Positions 24,945 to 35,883 of a stretch of 64,000 nt of DNA are shown piece after piece (the stretch's first letter is position 1; each line of letters opens with the position of its first letter). The notes under the pieces were generated by a model. The model was not told the origin of the DNA. It made no database searches and worked only from the letters and a program-made list of their open reading frames with translations. The translations under genes and the position numbers were made by a program. This DNA is from Hyalella azteca (Eukaryota; Arthropoda; Malacostraca; Amphipoda; Hyalellidae), in the NCBI RefSeq assembly GCF_000764305.2, contig NW_025941275.1, positions 498,708-562,707 of the forward strand, in the 5' to 3' direction.

Positions 24945-25391
24945 GGCGCTTAGATCTAAACAGGGATTTCGTTTGTTCAAATCCTGAAGGCCTTTCCTTA
25001 GCAAAATACGCATTGCAGCGAGCATTGCGGAGCCTGTGGACGCTCATGTCACACAACTTCCTGAATGTTGCTTACTCGGCAGATTCTCACTGCTATTAGT
25101 ATTCATAATAACTTTCAAATTTGTAACATTTATGTTTATTTTACGCTTCTCAATTAGGAAATCATGCCATTAAATGTACTTGATAGGAATGGCCCATGGC
25201 AAAGATAGAGTGCGCTCTGTCTTGGAGCTCTGGTGGTAGGCACAATCCGACGCCTGATGCAATTTGTGTTACAGTGACAAAAGGCGCCGATGTTTGCAAG
25301 ATGGTTAAATAATAATAGAACCATTTAAATTATTCCTGTTATATTTGTTATTCCATCTTGTTACTCTTATCTTGTTATATCAGTACAAAAT
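24945..25391. other. unique stretch, no gene seen
   Basis: Nothing recognisable in this interval. Confidence 0.45.
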
Positions 25392-25394
25392 TAT

Positions 25395-25461
<67 letters not shown>

Positions 25462-25462
25462 G
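25392..25462. repeat. AAT/ATT trinucleotide microsatellite with switch point
   Basis: About seven AAT steps on the plus strand change at about 25417 into about fifteen ATT steps. The two halves are mutually complementary, so the tract can fold into one long AT hairpin. Confidence 0.95.
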
Positions 25463-27174
25463 TTCCATTAAAAGTATCGTTGATGATTTGCGTGTGGAGT
25501 TCTGTCTCTATAATACATAAAGTTTGTTGTTTCTAATACAAAGAGCTTATACGAGCTGTGAAATTCGAGGCAAGATTTGAGTGAAGCAAGACAATTTCAG
25601 TAGGTCCTGGTATGTCACTAAAGCTCTTTAAGCCAATGCACCGGTCAGTTAATCGACGACTTTTCTTACACGATATCACTCAATGTGAACTACGTATTTC
25701 CTTGTTTTGTTTATTTATTTTTTGCCTGTACCTGATATTGTTCAGAAAAAAACTCGCTTCTACAGGCGCATTGAAATCTGATGGACACTATTAGTATATG
25801 TAACCAGCCTACTATTTAAAAAAATATTGAGTTGAGAACAGCGTCTATCAAGTTAAAACAGTTGATTGATTTTAATGGTAAACGTAAGGATGGTAATTCA
25901 ATGGATGTCTTGATCCTATTAGTTCTATGATATGCCGAATCTTAAATTGATTATTTTATAACTTAACAATACCGAAATCCTTATATGACGTTCTTATAAA
26001 GTGTTTTATAAAGTGTTCTTCAAATAACACTCAAGCTTCTTTTGCCCTCCAGCGCTCCACCTCTGAATGATCCAGAATAAGAAAAGTTTCTTCTCTTGAG
26101 ACTCCATCCAGTCAACGCTGACATCTCCCCTCCATATTTTGATCCAGCCTCCGACCTCACTTCCTTTTTTGAGCTCCTCAAATAATCCCCATAGAAGCTT
26201 CAATGGGGCTTGATGCTCGTCAATTTTTGTCAGACATTATTAAACTTGAATGATCCGAAAAGATTCAGCCAAATAAATTTGTAATTCAAGATTTTTCTCT
26301 CTTATTAACTCTCACATCAGCCTCAGTTGTCGGAGCAGCAGCTGCCCCAGTCACTTGATGTTCCCCGTTTCCCGGACAGTCGCCGCAAATGAGACTTTCA
26401 TGCCCACAAAATATGACGCTTTTCATTTTGCTTCTAAACCACGGCCGACACATGCATTCCAGCGAGCAGCGAAAGATATTGGGTTAAGAATGTTTCGAGT
26501 GATATATGGAAACATTGTTTTTGACATGGACGTCAGTGAATCAAAAGCTAGAACTTTGTAAATTATTATTCAGTTCAATAAGTGTCATAAGATTCATTTC
26601 GGCAATTGATTCGCACCTGAGGTGGCAATGAAACAAGGACAATGACAATCAAGTCTATGAAACTAAGTCCGTCAAGCTGCCTAAATTACGCGTTCAGGCT
26701 TACGCCTCGGTTAATGACTTTGGATACATTGCGAAGGGACGCAAACTATATTCACTTTCAATTGTAGTGCAAAGGTTATTATATGTTCAATGAAACGTAT
26801 TAGGCAGGAAAAGAGAACTTTCTATTGATAATAATAAAAACAAACCTGAAGCTTATTGGAGAATTTCTAGATTCTGCATCAAGCAACAGTATTTTGCATC
26901 AGCTGGCTCAAATGAGCGCAGATGGGCGGCAGTCACGTTTAACCTGACCTCTGGGCCCCGGTGGCGAGGCAATCAGCCAATCGATGGCGTAAGGACGGGG
27001 TACGATGAAGGCGGCGCATCAGTGTGATCGTGGACGAGGACGCCCAAGCCTATATGATGATTTAGACCATAAGTAACTTAATAATATAATATAAGTCTAG
27101 TACATAAATTCTTGATAATTTTCAAGCGCTTCGATTGACTACTCTGTACTCATTGACTGAATTATCCCATGAAA
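25463..27174. other. unique stretch, no gene recognised
   Basis: Frames below about 70 codons only, none with a family motif. No array seen. Confidence 0.45.
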
Positions 27175-27612
27175 CCATTGGGAATGTATTAACCCCATGG
27201 AACCGTGATGGAACCCTAGGTGAAAAGTTTTAATTACCCCATGTAGCAGAAATTACCCCAAAGAAACATTGCTAGAATTTCACGAAGGAATAATAATTAT
27301 GCAATCACCTTCAAGAATAGTAATGCTAGAATTACCCCTTAGTAGCAGTAATGCCAAAGTCACCCGAGGAACAAAACTGCTACCTGACCCTGAGAAACAA
27401 ATTGTTAAAATTATCCCCAAGGAGTCGCAATGTTAGAATTCCCCTAAGAAGCACATGCAATGTTATAATTACCCCAAAGGAACCGCAATGCTACAATGCC
27501 ACAAGGATCGCAGTGCTAGAATTACCCCAAGTATATTACTATGTTAGAATTACCCGGGGACCACAATGCTAGAATTACCCCAAATATCCGCAATGGTATA
27601 ATGCCCCGAGGT
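27175..27612. repeat. degenerate ~29-bp minisatellite, about 15 copies
   Basis: The recurrent core is AATGCTAGAATTACCCC followed by AAGGAACCGC-like sequence. Unit length varies from about 25 to 31 bp and most copies carry several changes, so the array is old. CCCC recurs once per unit on the plus strand. Confidence 0.85.
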
Positions 27613-30439
27613 AGCACATTGCGAGCAATATGTACATCCATCGTTGCCAGGGCGTAAGGGACAACCTTACAACATTGGTCAAGCTTGTAACCAAGGAGCA
27701 AGCATCTTCTGGATGACGTACAATAACTCTGAGTCTCACGCAAAGTTAAGCAATACGACACGCTAGGGGCTTGGTAAGGTTTATCAATGCCCTGGCAGCT
27801 CACAGAGCGCCTACCAATGACGTCGCGAAACAAAACAAGCTTTCGGGGCCATGCATTTAAACCTTGTGGCTGTCACCTTAGAGCGAAGACGTAACGTCTC
27901 TTCATGCATTGATGGTAAGAGAGCTATAATGTTGATAGAATATTGTAGATATTTTTACATGAAAAAATGCAGATAAATATTACCCTCGGCTATGGAAATA
28001 GTATATCGCAACGAGCAATCTATATTAAACTTTTTTTCATACTTGTTTATACTGCTCCGTGTTCGAATAAAATCCAAATAATTGGTACGATACAATCAAC
28101 TTCCTTCATCCGGCTTGAGCATTGAATAATTTTTTGAGTATTGACTTAATTAATATATTAATTAAGTCTATCAATTAATAATAATTAATTGATAGACTAA
28201 AATTATCAAACTGACCCGTATCAAACGCTCCGTGTAGTCGTAAACTTTAACTTTCAAGTACGGGATCGAAAAAAAAATTCACAGCAGGTTTTGATACAAA
28301 AGAGCAACCGTACTAATAAATATAACTGGACGTAATAAATTCACCTAGCTTATAAGTGAATTATATTTTAAACAATTATGTTTGACGGCAATCATGTCAG
28401 TTTGACAGTCACGATTGCTTGTTGCCAGCAGCAGGCCACTCGTCTCGTCAGACCTCGCGGAATAATTGCTTCTTCTTCCTTAGGAACGGACAAAATTCCG
28501 TAATCGCTGCCCCAGTACAGACGATCGCTCGAAAATTGCTTCAATAAATCGCCGACCCAGGCTAAGACTGCGAGCTATGAACGTTTATTTGAAACTCTTA
28601 CCTCGGCCCAGAGTCGTGCTATATATTCCAGTGGATCCTGAAGTACATCTCATTTATCACTCAGTCCCTTCCTTGCAATTCTAGCAGAGATTATTTTTCA
28701 TTTATGATAGATATTTTTTTTATTCCGCTCATGGCCATATCCTACATCTTATCGCTAGCTTGCAATGAAAAATTCACCGAATGCATATTTTCTTGCAAAA
28801 CGATTTCACTGAGCCTAATTGGCACAAGAAATTTTAACGAGTCGTGTCCGCAGGAATACATGTGAATTATGTACCATGAATCTCCCTGAATATGGTATTA
28901 AGTAAATCGTTGTCTTATCAGGGTTCTTCAAACTATTTTAATAAATTTTTAATTAAGATATTTGATCCTTGAATGACGTTGTGGCCTGAGAAATTATTCA
29001 CTCATTTGCAAAATAAAACGAATTTGATCCAATCAACTGATAGCATTTCGTGATTTAATTTTTCGCTCTGTAATGCAAAATGTAAAACACATTCTGATAG
29101 TAAATTATTGAAGACTTTCAAAAATAGGAATCCAATGTGTTGAAGTGCATCGATACAGAAAAATGATCAACTTTTCATTAAGTAAAGTGCACAAATGATC
29201 AGGCAGAAGGTTCTATGTACTCGACATAAGCTTCTTAACAAGACCTGCTTGCATAAAAGTGTGGAAGAGCTACAGGAGGTGCAATTTGATTACCAGAATA
29301 ATATTGAAATACAATGCAATGATATTTTTAATAAATGAATCTAAACTAATACTAATTTTTAGCATTTCTGTATTTTTCATTGAGGATTCAGATAAAAATT
29401 CCTATGTACGTTAATATCTAAACTTGAATACAAAAAAGTAAAATGTTTTCGCTCACATAATTTAAATAATAATAATTAATTTTAATATTATAATAATCAC
29501 ATAATTTTAAATTTAAGTCTTGAATGTATTGCTTCGAGTCTGTTCGCGCCTCTTCATCGTTCATTTGATATCTCAAGGAGCGACTCTTTTCTATGTGCAA
29601 ATTTTGAATAAAGTAGTTCAACAAAATCTATGAACACAACTACGTTAATCTTCATTTATTCCATGCATCAGTTAAAACCAGAAAAACGCATAGCATTTTA
29701 TTAATAACGGTAATTGTATTCCCACAAATAGAGACAGTTCTTTGATGTATGGAAGACCATACTTAAAAACTTTCGATTTTTCTACATGATACTCAACGTT
29801 GCTCCAAAAATCGCCTTCACCGGAGCTTTCCCGGGACGCAATATTGATAGTTTCTCATAAAAGATCTGCATATAAAATCTATTAGTCAAGAGGAACAGGT
29901 GCATCAAACATAACAGGCTGTTAGAAGAATCTCGTACCTTAACACATTATGCTCCTGAAAATGAAGCTGCCACGAAAACAGACATCAGCGGTCGAAACAA
30001 TTCCTTTATACTCAATGGCTGGAGAAATTCAGCGTCGCAAAGTTCGTGGAATATACAAGGTATGTGCCACGAAAGCGATCAGATGGACTTATCTTATAAA
30101 GGGAACTTCAAACTCAACACTTGTAACGGAATAGCTGCAGCGGAAACCCAGCTCTTGATAAGATGTTGAAAATTTCGCTTCAAGTTTCCCCTAGTGTCCG
30201 TATCGTTTGATGGTTAGTGTAGCATCAATGGCTGTTTCATTGGTTCACAAAACTGAAACAATTTACGTCATTTCTATCAGATTCCTTGCACTTTGAATGT
30301 ACGTATAGTGTCTGCAATCCTAGCTGATTGAGGGAGAAATCGTGCACAAGGCGTCGTCATGCAACGGCTACAGAATACTTGGTCACGTAAATTACCTTGA
30401 CATCAAATTTCAGAAGATGCCTTTTTCTACTACATCCGG
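27613..30439. other. unique AT-rich stretch, no gene recognised
   Basis: A double palindrome at 28143-28198 is listed separately. Near 27743 AAGTTAAGCAA resembles the 5S rRNA internal control region but the rest does not fit. Open frames stay below about 70 codons apart from a 103-codon minus-strand frame at 27522-27833 that overlaps the end of the preceding array. No transposon end was seen. Confidence 0.45.
28143..28198. repeat. two overlapping perfect palindromes
   Basis: 28143-28168 is a 26-bp uninterrupted palindrome centred on ATAT (GACTTAATTAATA and its complement). It overlaps by four bases a second dyad, 28165-28198, with 15-bp arms (AGTCTATCAATTAAT) and a 4-nt loop. Both are AT-rich and can extrude as adjacent cruciforms. 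No tandem repetition or terminal duplication was noticed round the pair. Confidence 0.9.
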
Positions 30440-31460
30440 GAGACATACTACTAAGTACTATTCTACTGCCGGGAGATCCTGCACCACTAACATCTTGTCT
30501 ACTCTGAACGAATGGACGCGCCTGCTGGACGATAGGGCAGTGCAGTGTACCTCGATTTTGCCAAGGCATTTGACAGTGTCCCACATGAGCGGCTGTTGAG
30601 TAAATTGAAGTCTTTGGGAATTGAGAGTAATGTACTCAAATGGATCAGCATATTGAAGGTCAAGTTAATAAAGCCAATAAACGACTTGGACTGATCAGAC
30701 GCTCTTTCGAGTTCCTAGATGCAGAAGCGATGAAGCAGTTGTTTGTTGCTGTCGTGCGCCCGAACTTAGAGTTTGGAAACGTCGTGTGGTGACCGAAATT
30801 TGAAAAGGACAAAAATTTAATAGAGAGTGTTCAAATACGCGCGACAAGGATAATTCCGGGCTTGAAAGGCAAGTCCTATGAGGAAAGATTAAAGATTATG
30901 AAGCTTCCAAGCCTCAGTTATCGACGTCTGCGTGGGGACCTCATTGAAGCATACAAGTATACTCATGGCTTATACAAGGTCCCACAAGGATTACTATAAT
31001 TTGAAACAAGATCCAACACCAAGGGCCACGGATATAAACTAAAAAAACCGCGTTGTAACACATTCATGCGACAACATTTTTTTTCGCTTCGATCACCGAC
31101 ATGTGGAACAGCCTCCCTGATAGCATCGTTGAAGCTCCGAGTATGAACGTCTTCAAGAACAAACTAGACGAAGCTATGCAGGAGCATATGTTCAGTCTTA
31201 AAATGCCTAGCAAATTACGGACCAGGCAAAAAGTCCAGACGAAGCTATGCAGGAGCATATGTTCAGTCTTAAAATGCCTAGCAAATTACGGAGCAGGCAA
31301 TAAGTCTAGCAGCTATTTCAATCAATCGTCAGTTATGGAAAGATCGGGTCGAAAGGCTGGATCCCTTGTCAATCAAGTCACGAAAAGTTTAAGAATCGGC
31401 AACAGGCCATGTGCCTATTTCTTCAATGCCGACACTTCTATTCTATTCTACTAACATCAG
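30440..31460 (+). pseudogene. CR1/Jockey-type LINE copy 1, rearranged reverse transcriptase remnant
   Basis: The segment codes for broken pieces of a non-LTR retrotransposon ORF2, the reverse transcriptase that copies element RNA at a nicked target. Finger motif GRSCTTNILSTLNEWTRLL is followed, after a frameshift near 30538, by motif A (VYLDFAKAFDSVPHERLL, 30547-30600) holding the first catalytic Asp. Then the sequence jumps at about 30650-30665 straight to the region after the catalytic core (NKRLGLIRRSFEFLDAEAMK), so motifs with the YADD box are deleted. The rest (VQIRATRIIPGLKGKSYEERLK, YRRLRGDLIEAYKYTHGLY) matches copy 2 closely. Stops occur at 30790 (W then TGA where copy 2 has TCA) and near 30997. 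A 71-bp stretch is duplicated at 31166-31307. The copy ends near 31450 in ATTCT-like steps. The endonuclease domain is absent. Confidence 0.88.
31166..31307 (+). repeat. 71-bp tandem duplication inside LINE copy 1
   Basis: AGACGAAGCTATGCAGGAGC and the following 51 bases occur twice in a row (31166 and 31237) with very few differences. LINE copy 2 has only one counterpart, so the duplication is specific to this copy or to its subfamily. Seventy-one is not a multiple of three, so it also shifts the frame. Confidence 0.92.
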
Positions 31461-31941
31461 CCATATGCTATTGAAACTCACATGAACAAGACGATGGTTG
31501 CTGAACGACACAAAATAGCACTTTAATCAGTAAAACCAAATTACACGTGGCACAAAATAAAAGATCTTCAATCAAATTACACATGACACGAAATAAAAAT
31601 TTTAAAACAGAAAGCATACAAGATGGCAATGAAGAAAATTACAAGATTTCCTATGTCGTTTTATGTATTCATGAACAAAAAGAAAACATTGATATATGAA
31701 TTATCTCATAACCATATTTGAACAATAACTTCGATTCCATCAATTGATAGAAATTAGCTATTGAACTTATAACATAAAACTATTGCGGTATGGCATGCAA
31801 CATTCTCTGCTACTTCAAGTCCAGACAGGGAGACAGTATACGAATGTTGCATGGCTTTGTTTTAGCTGCCGCCTTCATTTCGTTTGAGTTCTTGTCATGA
31901 ATTCTAAAGGCAAAATTTCACCTGATCGCCGTCAGTAAACT
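31461..31941. other. unique AT-rich stretch
   Basis: No gene or repeat recognised. Confidence 0.45.
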
Positions 31942-32054
31942 CGGGGCTGCTGGGGCTTTTGGGGCTGTTGGGACTGATGGGGCTGTTGGGGCTGTTGGGG
32001 CTCTTGGGGCTGTTGGTGCTGTTGAGGCTGTTGGGGCTGTTGGGGCTGTTGGCT
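31942..32054 (+). repeat. 9-bp GGGGCTGTT minisatellite, G4-capable on plus strand
   Basis: About twelve steps of GGGGCTGTT with variants (CTCTT, CTGCT, GTGCT). Runs of four G are spaced by five bases, which fits the standard four-run G-quadruplex pattern many times over. Proline/serine-rich and leucine-rich frames on both strands are products of the 9-bp period. Confidence 0.93.
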
Positions 32055-32160
32055 TTGATCCCCGCGGTCGGGCTCCCAGCTATACAAGCAGCGACAGCCT
32101 GCAATGACCTTATCTATATAGCGGGGCCTCCCGATAACCTCGATGCGTCCCACCTTAATC

Positions 32161-32332
32161 CCTCAGTCCCCTTGCCTCTTTCCCGAGCCTCAGCCCCCTA
32201 GCCTCAGTCCCCCAGCCTCAGTCCCCAGCCTCAGTCCCCCAGCCTCAGTCCCTCAGCCTCAGTCCCCAAGCCTCAGTTCCCCAGCCTCAGTTCCCCAGCC
32301 TCAGTCCCCCAGCCTCAGTCCCCCAGTCACAT
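32161..32332 (-). repeat. 14-bp CCTCAGTCCCCCAG minisatellite, G-rich on minus strand
   Basis: About a dozen CCTCAGTCCCCCAG units, with 13- to 15-bp variants that differ in the number of C. Read on the minus strand it has G runs of 3-5 every 14 bases; loops of about nine bases make a weaker quadruplex candidate than the block at 31942-32054. Confidence 0.9.
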
Positions 32333-32454
32333 TCTCCCATCCTAAGCTCCCAAGACTACCACGGTTCAGTCTTTCTTGAGACATAAGACATAAGAGAGGA
32401 AGACGCGAGCGCTTGCTTTGTGAAGCCGACGGCCTCTCATGAGCTGCTCAGACA

Positions 32455-32803
32455 GTCTGCCTCAGACGACTGCTACTACTGAGTCTGCCTCAGACGACTG
32501 CTACTACTGAGTCTGCCTCAGACGACTGCTACTACTTAGTCTGCCTTAGACGACTGCTACTACTGAGTCTGCCTCAGACGACTGCTACTACTGAGTCTGC
32601 CTCAGACGACTGCTGCTACTTAGTCTGCCTTAGACGACTGCTGCTACTTAGTCTGTCTAAGACGACTGCTGCTACTTAGTCTGCCTCTGACGACTGCTGC
32701 TACTTAGTCTGCCTCAGACGACTGCTACTACTGAGTCTGCCTCAGACGACTGCTGCTACTTAGTCTGTCTAAGACGACTGCTACTGCTGAGTCTGCCTCA
32801 GAC
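32455..32803. repeat. 28-bp minisatellite, 12.5 copies, GTCTG...CAGAC dyad
   Basis: The unit is GTCTGCCTCAGACGACTGCT followed by ACTACTGA. GTCTG and CAGAC form perfect 5-bp arms with a 3-nt loop in most units; variants GTCTGCCTTAGAC and GTCTGTCTAAGAC weaken the dyad. Variant units are interspersed in a short higher-order pattern rather than in one block. Confidence 0.95.
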
Positions 32804-33890
32804 GGCAGCTGTATGACCGTCTGTATCAGCTGCTGACAATATTTCATTATATACAATCATGCATCACTATTAGTTCCCCATTTAAATTTGCATAAAGAAT
32901 ATGGAGACCATATACAACCTATTTTATATAAGTTGTTGTGGCGAAATCTAAGTGGACCAGAAGCCTCAGCGTCACATAAGCCTACATATCAAGGCGCTAC
33001 TGATCCAAAATTGTCGTGGTGATGAGGTATCTTTTGCATGGTTTTCATATTGAAGTTACAATTCTGGGCAGATTTTTGTGTGGGGCAGAAGAACGTTTTT
33101 ATTTCTATTATGGAAGTTTTCAATGGAAATGGAAGTTTTCAATGCATCATTTCCTTAATGAAAAACTGCTCTACATTAATTCGTTAACATTCTTTAAAAA
33201 CATATTTTAAGTCACAATACATATATAAGTCGACTAAATAAGGTGCGCCCGCAATAAATTGCCAAAATAGAAGTGAAATTCCATTTTTATATACTTTAGT
33301 TTTTTGCATGCTTAATTTGAGCAAAATATTGCATGAATTTCTGTAGCCCAATAAGCATGCGTGTGTGGCTCGAAGAAACTAACGTTGCTATGTAACACTC
33401 AGCGATACCATGACAAGTTTGTAAGAGAATTGCCATACTGTACATTGGTTCCTCCTAACTAATATATAATTAAACCCTGTTGGGTCATGTACTCAATCAC
33501 CGCTTGCGTTTCGGTCTTCTATAGAAATAATTCCTCGCTCTGCGACTATAACTCGCATCAAAAAGTTTTTGGAATATCTCCACTAAAAATGTCCTCAGAC
33601 CTTATGACCTTGTGACGAGTTTGGGACTTCCTAGTCCCCGGTCACGCGGATGCGTGATGCTTCTCTAGTTAATGCTTCCATTGTTAAGTTCGACTTATCA
33701 AATCACTCAAACTATTTGATTTATTCCAATAAAAAGTTAGGACCTTAATTATTAAGACCTTACCAATTTTGCCTCCTTGATTCTCACTCTGAGTTTCAAC
33801 TGATGAGGAACTGCACCAAAATTATTGGAATGACACACTTTGCATGGGCTAGTCCAACTCATATCCACAACACAAGCGTTAATTTACAAC
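32804..33890. other. unique AT-rich stretch, no gene seen
   Basis: Nothing recognisable between the two arrays. Confidence 0.45.
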
Positions 33891-34229
33891 GCACAGCACA
33901 TCTCACCACACCGTAACCCAGCGCAGCGCACAGCACATCTCACCACACCGTAACCCAGCGCAGCGCACAGCACATCTCACCACACCGTAACCCAGCGCAG
34001 CGCACAGCACATCTCACCACATCGTAACCCAGCACAGCGCACAGCACAACTCGCCACATCGTAACCCAGCACAGCACACAGCACAACTCGCCACATCGTA
34101 ACCCAGCACAGCGCACAGCACAACTCACCACATCGTAACCCAGCACAGCACACAGCACAACTCACCACATCGTAACCCAGCACAACACACAGCACAACTC
34201 ACCACATCGTAACCCAGCACAACACACAG
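33891..34229. repeat. 37-bp minisatellite, 9 copies
   Basis: GCACAGCACATCTCACCACA opens the unit, which ends in CCGTAACCCAGCGCAGC. Left copies read ATCTCACCACACCG and right copies read ACTCACCACATCG, a polarity of variants along the array. Each unit repeats an internal CAGC/GCACAGC step. Confidence 0.95.
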
Positions 34230-34480
34230 CCCTCGCTGTACAGCACAAGCCCCGACCGTTGAGAGCTCGTAAGGAATTGTTGAGGCGACCAAGCATTACG
34301 TAAGCTAAAGCCTGCCTTTGCCTAGGCGACGCCAGCAACAAGAGTCAACAGCGCTGCTTAATGTCAACACCCACAATCAATGAATCAATCTACGACTGAT
34401 TGTTGAGAGCAATTGAAGCTTGATGAACTGATAGCTTTGGCTGGGTGCTAACGCTAACGTCTATAGTGCTGGAGACACGA
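34230..34480. other. short unique spacer between arrays
   Basis: About 250 bases without gene or repeat. Confidence 0.5.
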
Positions 34481-34923
34481 GCGTTGGGCGATGCTGAGGA
34501 GCGGTGGATGATGCTGAGGAGCGGTGGATGATGCTAAGGAGGGGTGGATGATGCTGACGAGCGGTGGATGATGCTAAGGAGGGGTGGATGATGCTGAGGA
34601 GCGGTGGATGATGCTGAGGAGCGGTGGATGATGCTGAGGAGCGGTGGATGATGCTGAGGAGCGGTGGATGATGCTGAGGAGCGGTGGATGATGCTGAGGA
34701 GCGGTGGATGATGCTGAGGAGCGTTGGATGATGCTGAGGAGCGTTGGATGATGCTGAGGAGCGGCAGATGATTTTGAGGAGCGGTGGATGATGCTGAGGA
34801 GCGGTGGATGATGCTAAGGAGGGGTGGATGATGCTGAGGAGCGGTGGATGGTGCTGAGGAGCGGTGGATGATACTGAGGAGCGGTGGATGATGCTGAGGA
34901 GGGGTGGATGATGCTGAGGAGCG
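34481..34923. repeat. 20-bp minisatellite, 22 copies
   Basis: GCGGTGGATGATGCTGAGGA repeats 22 times in exact 20-bp register. Variants (CTAAGGA with GGGGTGG, GCGTTGG) recur in non-adjacent units, which points to past exchanges of multi-unit blocks. Near homogeneity suggests recent amplification. Confidence 0.96.
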
Positions 34924-35270
34924 TGTCTTTTACTGAAACGAACATTTTTTGGAACACATGAGTGTAATATAATGCTTTTTATTAAAGGTACCGGGTTTTA
35001 GTATTAGGCATCTGTAAGTTTTTGTAGATCAATTCAGACTAACATTTGAATGAAAAAACATCGATTTAGCTAAACGTGCGAATTTTCAATAACATTTCCC
35101 CACAATTTAGTTAGATTAGTTTTTTAGGATAGTTTTTAGTGTCTGATTGTTTCCTAGAAGTTCATCCGGTAGCATTGTATTACTTTTAGAATCCTTCCTC
35201 GTTGAATTCGTAGAAACTTTTTAAAATTTTACATGTGCGTGTAGAAATTAATTAGGCTGCGCTGGTAAGC

Positions 35271-35309
35271 GTTTTTGAGCGTCTCTGACGTTCAAAAACA
35301 CCAGAGACG
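35271..35309. repeat. 13-bp hairpin with overlapping second dyad
   Basis: GTTTTTGAGCGTC (35271-35283) pairs with GACGTTCAAAAAC (35287-35299), 12 of 13 positions, round a 3-nt loop. A second, competing stem joins CGTCTCTG (35280-35287) to CAGAGACG (35302-35309), eight of eight. The two stems are mutually exclusive. Confidence 0.8.
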
Positions 35310-35670
35310 GTCAACGGCCCTCACGGTCGGTGCCCACGAGAAAAATGAATGGGTTAGTGTCCAAATAGTTGCACACTTCCTGCATGTAGCAATGATACGT
35401 ACTTTTGACGGGCACAGCTTTATCAGGATGACTGCACAGCACAAGAGCAGAAGGTGTAGCGCTATTACCTCTTCTTAACAATGAACATTTTTCAAAATTG
35501 ACTTGTCAAGCAATTACAACATCAAAAAACACCGGAAAACTTTGCTAAGTGAGTTCAGCAAGACCAAAAATGCAGAATTTCTCATAGAAGAAAACTCACT
35601 TCGAAATTTCAATGAAAATAACCGTCATCGGCCGGAGGATCAAGCAGCATAAGGGACACTACACTCAAAG

Positions 35671-35735
35671 GAATGAGTGAGACTTTGTCGAAATAATGAT
35701 GCACTTTTGCCTTCGTGTGAGTCATCCTGACCCAA
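35671..35735 (-). repeat. dispersed repeat copy 1 (possible coding remnant)
   Basis: GAATGAGTGAGACTTTGTC, an AAATAATGATGCACTTT-like step and GTCATCC match 60058-60119. Read on the minus strand both copies give VHHYFDKVSLI-like and VHRYLDKVSLI-like peptides, so the shared segment may derive from a coding part of a transposon. I do not recognise the family. Confidence 0.65.
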
Positions 35736-35883
35736 TTTGGCCCGACAAAATGGCCTATCAGAGATGCCCCCGCTCTCTACTTGTGCTGTGACTCCGAAAT
35801 ACGTCAGCATCTGGATAATATGTCCCAGTAATTGCCTAAATGTAAAGAGACGCCATCGATGACGACGTAAGCAAAATTACAGC

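Larger units (their letters stand above)
34924..35883. other. unique stretch with a hairpin and one dispersed repeat
   Basis: Apart from the hairpin at 35271-35299 and the repeat at 35671-35735 (both listed), no gene or RNA was recognised. Confidence 0.45.

Noticed and set aside
27700..27790. 5S rRNA pseudogene, from AAGTTAAGCAA and a GGGCTTGGTAAGG-like step
   Set aside because: Only a dozen bases agree and the flanking helices do not match.
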